A stretch of DNA of 64,000 nucleotides from Ulvibacter litoralis (GTDB lineage: Bacteria; Bacteroidota; Bacteroidia; Flavobacteriales; Flavobacteriaceae). How positions within the stretch are numbered: the stretch's first letter is position 1; each line of letters begins with the position of its first letter. A model generated the notes under the pieces. It was not told the DNA's origin. It searched no databases and was given only the letters and a program-made list of their open reading frames with translations. A program made the position numbers and the translations under genes. Of the stretch, positions 19,685-28,040 are shown in pieces. The stretch lies in the NCBI RefSeq assembly GCF_900102055.1, contig NZ_FNBA01000002.1, positions 1 through 64,000 of the forward strand, written 5' to 3'.

Positions 19685-21103
19685 TTAAATACTGCAATTC
19701 CCATCGATGATATCTTGTTCGGTTGGGTTGTAGGCGTTATAACCCGCGTAATAAACGGCGGGGCCTGATGTGGTGAAGAAATTTTTAAGGGAACAGAAAT
19801 CGGTTAATTGTGAATTACCAGAAATACTTAATTCCCTGTTAGATTGTAAGTTGTTCAGTCCTTCTAAGTTTTGCAAACTATTGTTTTGGTGTAAATTGAT
19901 TACTTGAACATCCGTTATATTACTAACACCCTGAATGTTATTTAAAGCAATGTTATCATTTATAAAAAGTCCATTTGAAAGACTAGTAATTTTCTCAAGA
20001 CCATTTAAGTTCTCAAGCGCTGAATTACCGTGAATTTTAAGGGTGTTATTTATATCTATATTCTCTAAACCTTCGATAGTTGTAAGGGAAAAATTATTAC
20101 CTATTTCTAAACTATAAATATGGGTGTTCAAATTCCTAAGACCATCTAAATTCTTTAATGAAGTATTGTGTGTAATAAGGAAAAAACGAAACTCATTAGT
20201 TAAATTAATTAAATTACTAAGCCCATCGATGTTAGTCAATGAGTTACAATATCTAATATCTAGGCTGCCTCCAAGTGTCGTTAAGTTGTTTAGCCAATCG
20301 AGATTGGGTATTTGAGGACAAGAAAACACTATAATTTTATTTTCTACTGAAATGAGTTGGCTTAAGCCAGAAAGATCATTTAATTGCTCATTAGTACTTA
20401 ATATTAAGTCATATACTGATATTAAATTGTTTAATCCTTCTACTTTTTCTAATGAAGAGTTAACAGCAATAACAAGTTCACCACCTACATGATCAATATT
20501 CAAGCCTAGAGTTGATACTAAACTTGGATTATTTATAATCCAAAAATTATTGCTTATAGTATTTAAGCCTTGAAGTGGAGATAAATCGAAAATATCTGTT
20601 GTTGCTGCTTGCTCTGGGTCTCCGATGGTTAATGAACCATTAACTTTTGTGTAATTATTTGCTCCAAAATCAATTACTTCTTGTTGCGACTTTAAAATTA
20701 AGTCACCTTCATAGGTATTGCCTAAATCAATGAGGGTAATTGTAATAGAAGCATTTTCAGAAATAGTGCCATTTGCCACTTTTACAGTACCTGAAATTGT
20801 TGGATTGGTTTCAAATTCAAAAAGATTTGCATCGGCAACCTTCAATTCTCCCGAAGCTGCATCGATACTAAAAGCGCCCGCAGGAGTTTGCTCAGTAATA
20901 GAAAATGTGACACTACCTTGATTGGTTGTTCCTGAAACCGTTCCGATAACTTGCCCTTCGGAAGGATTTTCGTCAATGGTTACTGAAAAATTTGAAGTAG
21001 TAACCGTTACTTCTGAAGCTTCAGAAGTATTATCACTGTCTGTGCTACAGGAGATGAGTGTAACGGTAATGAGTAGTAGGGCTAGTTTTAGGGCGTTCTT
21101 CAT
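19685..21103 (-). CDS. Array lipoprotein 7: first gene of the array operon
   Basis: This is the promoter-proximal array gene, 472 residues. The frame is open further upstream to 21151, but the signal peptide begins at ATG 21103 (MKNALKLALLLITVTLISC, lipobox LISC, Cys19), and the upstream residues read across a perfect inverted repeat. Its signal peptide is unlike the other six. The cadherin-like domain is first subtype; the solenoid is the sister of gene 1 (IFDLSPLQGLNTISNNFWI, IPNLDWLNNLTTLGGSLDI). The cap has Cys in DFCSLKNF and ends GNCSI. The spacer to gene 6 is 27 bp. Function is unknown; surface location is inferred from the acidic residues after the Cys. Confidence 0.84.
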   Translation of the reverse strand: MKNALKLALLLITVTLISCSTDSDNTSEASEVTVTTSNFSVTIDENPSEGQVIGTVSGTTNQGSVTFSITEQTPAGAFSIDAASGELKVADANLFEFETNPTISGTVKVANGTISENASITITLIDLGNTYEGDLILKSQQEVIDFGANNYTKVNGSLTIGDPEQAATTDIFDLSPLQGLNTISNNFWIINNPSLVSTLGLNIDHVGGELVIAVNSSLEKVEGLNNLISVYDLILSTNEQLNDLSGLSQLISVENKIIVFSCPQIPNLDWLNNLTTLGGSLDIRYCNSLTNIDGLSNLINLTNEFRFFLITHNTSLKNLDGLRNLNTHIYSLEIGNNFSLTTIEGLENIDINNTLKIHGNSALENLNGLEKITSLSNGLFINDNIALNNIQGVSNITDVQVINLHQNNSLQNLEGLNNLQSNRELSISGNSQLTDFCSLKNFFTTSGPAVYYAGYNAYNPTEQDIIDGNCSI

Positions 21104-21104
21104 T

Positions 21105-21134
21105 AAAAATGTATTTTTGTAAACATACATTTTT
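21105..21134 (-). promoter_or_regulatory. Perfect inverted repeat abutting the start codon of the lipoprotein array
   Basis: AAAAATGTAT (21105-21114) and ATACATTTTT (21125-21134) are perfectly complementary over 10 bp with a 10-nt loop. One base separates the repeat from the ATG of the first array gene at 21103. On the minus strand the arm-loop junction reads TATGTTTA, close to the -7 consensus TAnnTTTG, so the repeat may overlap a promoter. It could be an operator or an RNA hairpin masking the start. Confidence 0.5.
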
Positions 21135-21215
21135 TCAAAATAGTAGCCCAAAAAAAAAGCCCATTAATTAAAATGTGCTTTTCAGAGTACGATAAAAACG
21201 AACTTTTTTTGTAGC

Positions 21216-22436
21216 TTAATTTTCCTCTTTATCTTCTTCTTTAGTACCATCAAACAAATTTTTCAAAAAACCTGTGGTGTCTTTTTCACGTTCTGCACGG
21301 CGTTGTTCACGTCTTTTTTTCCGAAGTTCCTTTTTTTCTTCTTTGCTGAGGTTGGGATCGTTAAAGGCATCTTCAAAATCGATGACATTATCTACTTTTT
21401 CAGAAAAGGCACGAATCCATGCATTTTCAAAAATACTTATAACAGTAGGCCAAACACCTGCCTCCACATTGTTTAAATCACCTTCAATAGGAACTCTTGT
21501 AGCCAACGTATTGGTTCCTTGATTTTTCAGAATAAATTTAAAAAAGCTTACAAAGCCTTCCCAAAGCACACCTAGAAAACCATCTTCACTTCCAATCAAT
21601 TTTGTTTTGGTTAGAAGCGGTTTTAGATAACCTTTTAGATGTCCGTCGGCAATGGCGATTTCACTAAAAAGGCCAAAAGTTCCAGATTCAAAATCGATTC
21701 CTGTATAATGACGCGTAAATGGATTTAGCGCCGTTACATTCGCATTTTCTAGCGAAAAATTGATGTTCATATCGGGAATCTCTTTGACAATATTCATAGC
21801 CCCATCGAGTGAGACTGTTCCGTTTCCAATGGAAACTCCTGTGGCTTTGATAGGAGAAGGAAGAACCCGTTCTTTTGCTACGACATTCCGAAGGTTGTCG
21901 GCCGTTAAGGTGATTTTTGAAATTTGAAGATCAATATTCGGATCTGTGTTCACTTCAACATACGCGAAACCTCCATCATGGACCTCAAAGTGGTTAATTT
22001 CTAGCGGAACAATATCGGTAAGCGCTTTGGTCCAATCGTCAATATTAGGATCACCTTCAGTTGGAGTTTTTTGTTGATCTTCGGCAACATAAATCACTTT
22101 CGGACTGGTCATTATAATTTCGGACACTATTCTTCCCTTTAAAAGTGATTTCCATTCAATAGAAACATCGCTTTTTGGAAAGCTTAAAAAAGGTACTTGT
22201 GTTTCAGCATCCACTTTGTTGAGGTACATTCCGTGAATTTGATAAGCGCCACGGTATAATGAAATGTTTATTTTGTCCACTTGTCCGTAATACCCAGGAA
22301 TATCGGCAAGAACTTTATTGATGTAATTTTTTGTCCAAACGGGAAGGTACAAACGAGCCGCTACTAAAAGAAGTAATAGAATAATAGGGAAGGTGTACCG
22401 TTTCTTTTTATAAACTCTTCTCTTCTTTTTTGTCAT
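21216..22436 (-). CDS. DUF748/AsmA-like membrane-anchored protein
   Basis: This is a 406-residue protein with a basic N-terminus (KKKRRVYKKKRY), one transmembrane anchor (about residues 17-35, FPIILLLLLVAARLYLPVW) and a long periplasmic beta-rich region. It resembles DUF748, relatives of the AsmA/TamB lipid-transfer-like envelope proteins (VDKINISLYRGAYQIHGMYL, PLEINHFEVHDGGFAY, SLDGAMNIVKEIPDMNINFSLENANV). The C-terminal 60 residues are highly charged (EEKKELRKKRREQRRAERE), a probable coiled coil. The frame opens at TTG 22469; the ATG at 22436 (MTKKKRR) is preferred. A role in envelope integrity is inferred from the family. Confidence 0.72.
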   Translation of the reverse strand: MTKKKRRVYKKKRYTFPIILLLLLVAARLYLPVWTKNYINKVLADIPGYYGQVDKINISLYRGAYQIHGMYLNKVDAETQVPFLSFPKSDVSIEWKSLLKGRIVSEIIMTSPKVIYVAEDQQKTPTEGDPNIDDWTKALTDIVPLEINHFEVHDGGFAYVEVNTDPNIDLQISKITLTADNLRNVVAKERVLPSPIKATGVSIGNGTVSLDGAMNIVKEIPDMNINFSLENANVTALNPFTRHYTGIDFESGTFGLFSEIAIADGHLKGYLKPLLTKTKLIGSEDGFLGVLWEGFVSFFKFILKNQGTNTLATRVPIEGDLNNVEAGVWPTVISIFENAWIRAFSEKVDNVIDFEDAFNDPNLSKEEKKELRKKRREQRRAEREKDTTGFLKNLFDGTKEEDKEEN

Positions 22437-22507
22437 TCTAAAAGTGGGTTTGCTTTTAACAAATTTCAAATAAAGAAGGCTGATTGTCAGTTAATGAACT
22501 CACAAAA

Positions 22508-22537
22508 AAAAGCCTGAAGATTTCTCAACAGGCTTTT
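22508..22537 (-). terminator. Rho-independent terminator after GAPDH gene
   Basis: AAAAGCCTG (22508-22516) pairs with CAGGCTTTT (22529-22537) across a 12-nt loop; on the minus strand the stem runs into a stretch of T. It lies 20 bp past the GAPDH stop. Confidence 0.85.
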
Positions 22538-22557
22538 GAATAGTTATAGTATAATGA

Positions 22558-24006
22558 CTAGTAGTATGTAAAACGTCTTACTTTAGCAATGTATTTTGCC
22601 AAACGAATTACTTGGTGGCTATAGCCATATTCGTTATCGTACCAAACGTAAAGTACAACATTTTTACCATCATTAGCGACAATAGTAGCATTACTATCGT
22701 AGATTGAAGGAGCCGAAGATCCCACAATATCACTAGATACTAATTCATTGTTTAACGAGTATTTTATTTGCTCTACCAAGTCACCTTCAAGTGCGTATTT
22801 TTTCATTACGGCATTAAGGGCGTCTACTGAAGTTGTATTTTCTAATTCTAGTTTTAAAATAGCCAAAGAGCCATTTGGAACAGGAACACGAATCGCATTT
22901 GAAGTTAACTTTCCTTCAAATGAAGGCAATGCTTTTGTTACTGCTTTACCAGCTCCAGTTTCAGTAATTACCATGTTTAATGCAGCTGCACGACCACGAC
23001 GGTATTTACTATGCATATTATCTACCAAGTTTTGATCGTTGGTATACGCGTGAATGGTTTCTAAATGTCCTTGAACTACACCAAATGAATCTTCAATTGC
23101 TTTTAAAATAGGTGTAATTGCATTGGTAGTACAAGAAGCCGCAGAGAAAATAGATACTTCGTCTGGGCTGTAATCTTTATGATTTACACCGTGAACGATA
23201 TTTGGAACTCCTTTTCCTGGTGCTGTAAGTAATACTTTTGAAGCTCCTTTTGAAGTTAAGTGACGACTTAAAGCTTCTTCATCTCTGAAGGCGCCTGTAT
23301 TATCAATAACCAAAGCATCTTCAATACCATACGATGTATAGTCAATTTCTTCTGGACCATTTGCAGAAATCATATGAACCGTAGTTCCGTTTATGATTAA
23401 CGCTTTATTTTCAACATCGATACGAACCGTTCCTGGAAAATCTCCGTGAACAGAATCCAATTGTAATAATGAAGCTCTTTTTTCCAAAACAGTTTCAGTA
23501 ATAGCACCACGTGTTACAATAGCACGCAAACGCATTTGGTTTCCTTTACCCGTACGTGTCATTAACTCTCTCGCTAACAAACGACCAATTCTTCCGAAGC
23601 CATATAAAACAACATCTTTAGGAACAATATCGGTACTTTCTTTAGCGTCTTTTAATTTGTCTGAAACAAACGCAAGCGCATCAGAAAATTTGTTGTCTTC
23701 TAAGTGGTATTCATACGTTAACTTTCCAATATCTAATTTAGCAGGAGGAAGCCCAAGTGTTTTAATCGCTTGTGCAATTTCTACTGAATCAAAGATAGAA
23801 ATAGGTTTTTGTACAAATTCGCCAGCATATTCGTGAAGATTTAAAATCTCACTTACGTTGCGATCTATTAGTTGATTTCTGAAAAGTACCAATTCTATCG
23901 ATTTGTCATACCAAAGATCACTAATAATATTAATAAACTCAACGGTAGCCTTGCGGCGATCGGTTTGAAAAGACAGTTCTTTTTCATAAACGTCATCAAA
24001 ACTCAT
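22558..24006 (-). CDS. gap: Glyceraldehyde-3-phosphate dehydrogenase, long form with N-terminal extension
   Basis: GAPDH oxidises glyceraldehyde-3-phosphate to 1,3-bisphosphoglycerate with NAD(P)+. The dinucleotide fold begins at VLYGFGRIGRLLARE (about residue 133) and the catalytic Cys lies in FSAASCTTNAITPILKA; VWYDNEYGYSHQVIRLA closes the catalytic domain. At 482 residues it is about 140 longer than standard 335-residue enzymes; the extra part is an N-terminal helical extension (FQTDRRKATVEFINIISDLWYDKSIELVLFRN region). This long form is common in Bacteroidota, where a second short GAPDH may also be present. The gene is monocistronic, with its own promoter and terminator. Confidence 0.94.
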   Translation of the reverse strand: MSFDDVYEKELSFQTDRRKATVEFINIISDLWYDKSIELVLFRNQLIDRNVSEILNLHEYAGEFVQKPISIFDSVEIAQAIKTLGLPPAKLDIGKLTYEYHLEDNKFSDALAFVSDKLKDAKESTDIVPKDVVLYGFGRIGRLLARELMTRTGKGNQMRLRAIVTRGAITETVLEKRASLLQLDSVHGDFPGTVRIDVENKALIINGTTVHMISANGPEEIDYTSYGIEDALVIDNTGAFRDEEALSRHLTSKGASKVLLTAPGKGVPNIVHGVNHKDYSPDEVSIFSAASCTTNAITPILKAIEDSFGVVQGHLETIHAYTNDQNLVDNMHSKYRRGRAAALNMVITETGAGKAVTKALPSFEGKLTSNAIRVPVPNGSLAILKLELENTTSVDALNAVMKKYALEGDLVEQIKYSLNNELVSSDIVGSSAPSIYDSNATIVANDGKNVVLYVWYDNEYGYSHQVIRLAKYIAKVRRFTYY

Positions 24007-24039
24007 AATTGTGTTGTTTTAAGGGGTTTAAATTTTGCG

Positions 24040-24047
24040 CAAAAATA
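24040..24047 (-). promoter_or_regulatory. -7 promoter element of GAPDH gene (TATTTTTG)
   Basis: On the minus strand TATTTTTG matches TAnnTTTG and ends 33 nt before the GAPDH ATG, allowing a conventional leader of about 30 nt. Confidence 0.5.
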
Positions 24048-24087
24048 GCTATTTCAATCGTTTTCGTAAAGCTTATTAGTAAAAATT

Positions 24088-24124
24088 AACACCCCTTCCA
24101 GAATCAAAATCCAAAAGGGGTGTT
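24088..24124 (-). terminator. Rho-independent terminator after the DegP/Q gene
   Basis: AACACCCCTT (24088-24097) pairs perfectly with AAGGGGTGTT (24115-24124) across a 17-nt loop; on the minus strand AATTTTTAC follows. It lies between the protease gene and the GAPDH gene. Confidence 0.85.
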
Positions 24125-24146
24125 TTTAAATTATTGTATTATTTTA

Positions 24147-25538
24147 CTACCTAAATATAAAGGTGTTTGTTTCATCGTTCTGATTTACGAACGTCATTTT
24201 AATAGGGGCTTTAAAATCTCGTTGCGACATCACTCTTTTTACATCGTCAATGTTTGAAATTTTCTGATTGTTAATTTCAGTAATCAGAACACCTGCTAAA
24301 TTGTATTGTGCAATGTCTCTTGTTAATGCTTTGGTAACGATTACCCCTCGGGATTGCCCACGGTCTTTTAAGTCTGTTGTGCTTGCATTTTTAACCTCTA
24401 AGCCTAGATAATCAATTTCATAAGTCTCAAGTTTTATCAAGGTAACAGGAATCACTTTTTCATTTCCATCACGCAGAATCGTTACTGCTACCACGTCGTC
24501 TGGTCGTTTGGAACCTATGTAGCCTGTAAGGTCTGAGAATTTACCAACATCGTATCCGTCAATTTTTTTAATAACATCTCCAGCTTTGATGCCTCCTTTG
24601 TCGGCGCCACTACCACGTTCAATTCCTGCGACATATACTCCTTGTGTTTCCTCTACACCGAATTGTTTGGCCGATTTTGAATTTAAATTACTTCCTCTAA
24701 TTCCTAAGATTCCTTGTTGCACATTTCCGAACTCCATAATGTCTTCAATCACTTTACGTGCGTTGTTAGAAGGTACTGCAAACGAATAGCCAACGTACGA
24801 ACCTGTTTCGGAAGTAATAGCTGTGTTAATACCAATTAATTCGCCTCGTGTGTTTACTAAGGCACCACCGCTATTTCCACGGTTTACAGCAGCATCTGTT
24901 TGAATAAACGACTGCGGATTCCCATCAAATTGATTTAAATCTCGCGCTTTAGCACTTACAATTCCGGCAGTAACTGTTGAGGTTAAATTAAAAGGATTTC
25001 CTACGGCGAGTACCCATTCTCCAATTTGTAAATTATTAGAATCTCCAAACGGAACATAAGGTAAATCTTCATCGCTTTCTACTTTAATTAAAGCGATATC
25101 TGTTTTAGGGTCGGTACCGATTAATTCGGCTGGATAAATTTTATTGTCGTTAAGCGTCACCTCTAATTGAGAAGCATTAGCAATAACGTGATTGTTGGTA
25201 ATAATGTAGCCATCAGGCGTAATGATAACACCACTACCAGAGCCAACCATGGCGCGAGGAGTTCCGCCGCCACTAAAATATTCTAACACATTAGTAGGTT
25301 GCTTACTAACGGTGGTATTTTTTACGTGCACTACAGCGTGAACGGTTTTTTCAGCTGCTTCAGTAAAATCAATATTAGTTGAGGCAGCTTCCGAAGAAAA
25401 ATTTGTTGGAATAAAAGAAGGAGTTGCATTAGCTTCAGGTATTGTAACCGTTCCATCTTCTACAAAAAATTTGTACCCTCCAAGGGTGATAGCGCCTGCA
25501 AACAGCGCCACTGTAAATAAACGAAGTGTCTGTTTCAT
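24147..25538 (-). CDS. DegP/DegQ-type periplasmic serine protease with two PDZ domains
   Basis: HtrA proteases degrade or chaperone misfolded periplasmic proteins. The 463-residue protein has a signal/anchor segment (MKQTLRLFTVALFAGAITLGG), a trypsin-like domain with catalytic His in ITNNHVIANAS, Asp in TDIALIKV and Ser in NRGNSGGALVN, and two PDZ domains (about 285-375, QGVYVAGIERGSGADKGGIKAGDVI, and 390-463, RDIAQYNLAGVLITEINNQKI). An upstream ATG at 25604 keeps the frame open, but ATG 25538 begins the signal peptide. It diverges from dapF over a 165-bp shared intergenic region. Confidence 0.93.
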   Translation of the reverse strand: MKQTLRLFTVALFAGAITLGGYKFFVEDGTVTIPEANATPSFIPTNFSSEAASTNIDFTEAAEKTVHAVVHVKNTTVSKQPTNVLEYFSGGGTPRAMVGSGSGVIITPDGYIITNNHVIANASQLEVTLNDNKIYPAELIGTDPKTDIALIKVESDEDLPYVPFGDSNNLQIGEWVLAVGNPFNLTSTVTAGIVSAKARDLNQFDGNPQSFIQTDAAVNRGNSGGALVNTRGELIGINTAITSETGSYVGYSFAVPSNNARKVIEDIMEFGNVQQGILGIRGSNLNSKSAKQFGVEETQGVYVAGIERGSGADKGGIKAGDVIKKIDGYDVGKFSDLTGYIGSKRPDDVVAVTILRDGNEKVIPVTLIKLETYEIDYLGLEVKNASTTDLKDRGQSRGVIVTKALTRDIAQYNLAGVLITEINNQKISNIDDVKRVMSQRDFKAPIKMTFVNQNDETNTFIFR

Positions 25539-25690
25539 GAGTATGTAATTTAGATTCATTAAAAGTAACACATAATAGACTAAATTTATTTCGCTATGTT
25601 TCACTTTTAACGCGTATTTAACAGTGTTTGTAAGGGTTTTGTTAAACTAATTATGCGTAAAAAAACGTTTTAACTCCCCAAGGCTTTTTA

Positions 25691-25698
25691 TACCTTTG
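25691..25698 (+). promoter_or_regulatory. -7 promoter element of dapF (TACCTTTG)
   Basis: TACCTTTG matches TAnnTTTG and ends 5 nt before the dapF ATG at 25704, so the message is predicted to be leaderless or nearly so. No good -33 TTG was found. Confidence 0.5.
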
Positions 25699-25703
25699 CG
25701 ACT

Positions 25704-26477
25704 ATGAAAATTCCGTTTTATAAATATCAAGGTACTGGAAATGATTTTGTGATGATTGATAATCGTCAGAATACATTCGATACAACTAATACCGAATTGG
25801 TCGCTCAAATCTGTGATAGACGTTTTGGTGTGGGGGCCGACGGACTTATTTTATTAGAAAATCATCCGACTGCCGACTTTAAAATGGTGTATTACAATTC
25901 TGATGGAAATATCAGTACAATGTGTGGTAATGGCGGAAGATGCATTGTCCAATTTGCAAAGCAATTAGGAATTGTAACTACGAAAGCTGTTTTTGAAGCT
26001 ATAGATGGAATGCATGAAGCTTCTATTAATGATGCAATTGTATCGTTGAAGATGAATGATGTTGCAAATGTTGAGGTTTCAGAAAATCATACCTTTTTAA
26101 ATACAGGCTCGCCTCATCACGTTGAGCTTGTAGATAATCTTTTGGAGTTTGATGTTAAAGATAAAGGCGAAATATTGCGTTATACTACCTACGGAAAAGA
26201 AGGTTCAAACATAAATTTTGTAGAGGGGATTGATAAAGACACTTTTTTTGTACGAACGTATGAGCGTGGTGTTGAAGATGAAACATTATCGTGCGGTACG
26301 GGAGTGACAGCTGTGGCAATCGCTTTGCATGAAACGGGAGTTGTAGCTGCAAATAAAGTAATGTTAAAAACCCTTGGCGGAATCTTAACCGTTCGCTTTA
26401 CAAAAGAAGAAGGTGTATATAAAAATGTATATTTGGAAGGACCTGCCACATTTGTCTTTAAGGGTAGTTGGGAATAA
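25704..26477 (+). CDS. dapF: Diaminopimelate epimerase
   Basis: DapF converts LL- to meso-diaminopimelate, the lysine precursor and peptidoglycan cross-linker, without a cofactor. Both catalytic cysteines are in canonical contexts: MCGNGGRC (first half) and LSCGTGVTAVA (second half). The N-terminus FYKYQGTGNDFVMID is also diagnostic. At 257 residues its length is normal. It heads a plus-strand operon with a GNAT gene, which starts within its stop codon (TAATG), and mltG. dapA lies about 16 kb away in this window. Confidence 0.97.
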   Translation: MKIPFYKYQGTGNDFVMIDNRQNTFDTTNTELVAQICDRRFGVGADGLILLENHPTADFKMVYYNSDGNISTMCGNGGRCIVQFAKQLGIVTTKAVFEAIDGMHEASINDAIVSLKMNDVANVEVSENHTFLNTGSPHHVELVDNLLEFDVKDKGEILRYTTYGKEGSNINFVEGIDKDTFFVRTYERGVEDETLSCGTGVTAVAIALHETGVVAANKVMLKTLGGILTVRFTKEEGVYKNVYLEGPATFVFKGSWE

Positions 26478-27007
26478 TGACATTAAAAGGAAAAGATATT
26501 GAGCTTCGCGCTCTAGAGCCTTCAGATTTAGATTTTCTATACCAATTAGAGAATGACGAGTCTGTTTGGGAAATTAGCAATACCAATGCACCGTATTCAA
26601 GATTTATTCTGAAACAATACTTAGAAAATGCACATCGCGATATTTTTGAAGTAAAACAATTGCGATTGGTAATTTGTCTTGCTTCGGAAACACGCCCGAT
26701 AGGTTTTATCGATTTGTTTGATTTTGAACCAAGCCATCATCGAGTAGGTGTGGGGATTGTTATTTTTGCTGAAAGTGATAGAGGGAAAGGATATGCCTAT
26801 CAAACCATCGAAATGATTTGTAAATACGCTTTTACACATCTGAAGGTGCATCAAGTATATGCAAATATTACGGAAGACAACCAGCCGAGTATCGATCTGT
26901 TTCAGAAAGCAGGTTTTGAAAAAGCAGGTGTTAAAAAAGATTGGATTTTTTCAGAAGGAACTTATAAAAACGAACACTTATACCAACGACTAACAGATGT
27001 ACTTTAA
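26477..27007 (+). CDS. GNAT N-acetyltransferase, RimJ/RimL-like
   Basis: This is a 176-residue acetyltransferase of the RimJ/RimL subgroup: the N-terminal LRALEPSDLDFLYQLENDESVWEIS and the acetyl-CoA site VIFAESDRGKGYAYQTIEMICKYAF, then the conserved NQPSIDLFQKAGFEKAGV. Start chosen at ATG 26477, which overlaps the dapF stop by one base (TAATG); an in-frame TTG at 26468 is less likely. Its 3' end overlaps mltG by 11 bp. Tight coupling suggests coexpression with wall genes; the substrate is unknown. Confidence 0.9.
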   Translation: MTLKGKDIELRALEPSDLDFLYQLENDESVWEISNTNAPYSRFILKQYLENAHRDIFEVKQLRLVICLASETRPIGFIDLFDFEPSHHRVGVGIVIFAESDRGKGYAYQTIEMICKYAFTHLKVHQVYANITEDNQPSIDLFQKAGFEKAGVKKDWIFSEGTYKNEHLYQRLTDVL

Positions 27008-28040
27008 AAAGATTTTGTGGGCCATAGCCCTTATTGGATTGCTTGTAATGGCTGGTTTTGCTTATTATGTGTATAGCAGCGTTTTTATTCCGAATACAGC
27101 GTTTAATAATGATGAAGCGCATGTGTATATTCCAACCGGAGCTCGATTTAGCGATGTCATGGAAGAGATGCGTCCTTTGTTAGACAATACTGTTTCATTT
27201 GAAGCTGTAGCCAACAGAAAAGGATATCCGGCAAATGTAAAGCCTGGGCACTATATTATTAAAAAGGGAATGAACAACAACGATATTATCAATACGATTC
27301 GCAGTAAAAACATTCCTATTTATGTGAAATTTAATAATCAAGAGCGATTAGAAAATTTAGCAGGACATCTTTCCAATCAGATTGAACCCGATAGTATTTC
27401 ATTACTAACTGCGATGCGAGACCCTTCATTTCTGAAAGAAGCTGGATTAACAACAGAAACAGCTTTGTCGGTATACATTCCAAATACATATGAGTTGTAT
27501 TGGAATACGACTCCGGAATCTTTCCGAAGTAGAATGCTGAAAGAATACAACACCTTTTGGAACGAATCGCGAACAAAGAAGGCCAAAGACTTAGGGCTTT
27601 CTCGTGAGCAAGTAATATCGTTAGCAGCAATTGTACAAAAAGAAACAGCTAAAACAGATGAACGTGCACGTGTAGCAGGCGTTTATGTCAATCGACTTAA
27701 AAAAGGAATGCTATTACAGGCAGATCCTACGGTTATCTTCGCTAAAAAGTTTTACGAAAATGATTTTGACCAAGTTATCAAACGTGTTCTGTATAAAGAC
27801 TTAGAATTAGATTCTCCTTATAATACGTATAAATATACAGGTGTTCCTCCTGGACCTATTGCAATGCCAGATATCTCTTCTATAGATGGTGTGCTAAATT
27901 ATGAAAAACACGATTACATCTTTTTTGTAGCTGATGTAACCAATTTTGGATACCACAAGTTTGCAAAAACGTTAGCGCAACACAATCGTAATAAACAAGA
28001 ATATGTGCGTTGGGTAAATGCGAATGGTGTAAATAGGTAG
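26997..28040 (+). CDS. mltG: Endolytic murein transglycosylase MltG (YceG-like)
   Basis: MltG is an inner-membrane lytic transglycosylase that cuts nascent glycan strands and sets their length. The 347-residue protein has an N-terminal transmembrane helix (about residues 6-28) and a YceG domain. The catalytic Glu is in the signature AAIVQKETAKTDERARVAGVYVNRL, followed by LQADPTVIFA and SPYNTYKYTGVPPGPIAMP. It overlaps the preceding GNAT gene by 11 bp and ends the dapF operon. Confidence 0.95.
   Translation: MYFKKILWAIALIGLLVMAGFAYYVYSSVFIPNTAFNNDEAHVYIPTGARFSDVMEEMRPLLDNTVSFEAVANRKGYPANVKPGHYIIKKGMNNNDIINTIRSKNIPIYVKFNNQERLENLAGHLSNQIEPDSISLLTAMRDPSFLKEAGLTTETALSVYIPNTYELYWNTTPESFRSRMLKEYNTFWNESRTKKAKDLGLSREQVISLAAIVQKETAKTDERARVAGVYVNRLKKGMLLQADPTVIFAKKFYENDFDQVIKRVLYKDLELDSPYNTYKYTGVPPGPIAMPDISSIDGVLNYEKHDYIFFVADVTNFGYHKFAKTLAQHNRNKQEYVRWVNANGVNR

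Noticed and set aside
11492-21103. Tandem repeats in the lipoprotein array as a possible CRISPR or DNA satellite
   Set aside because: The periodicity is at protein level (leucine-rich units of 21-24 residues) inside long open frames; DNA repeats are imperfect and have no uniform spacer.
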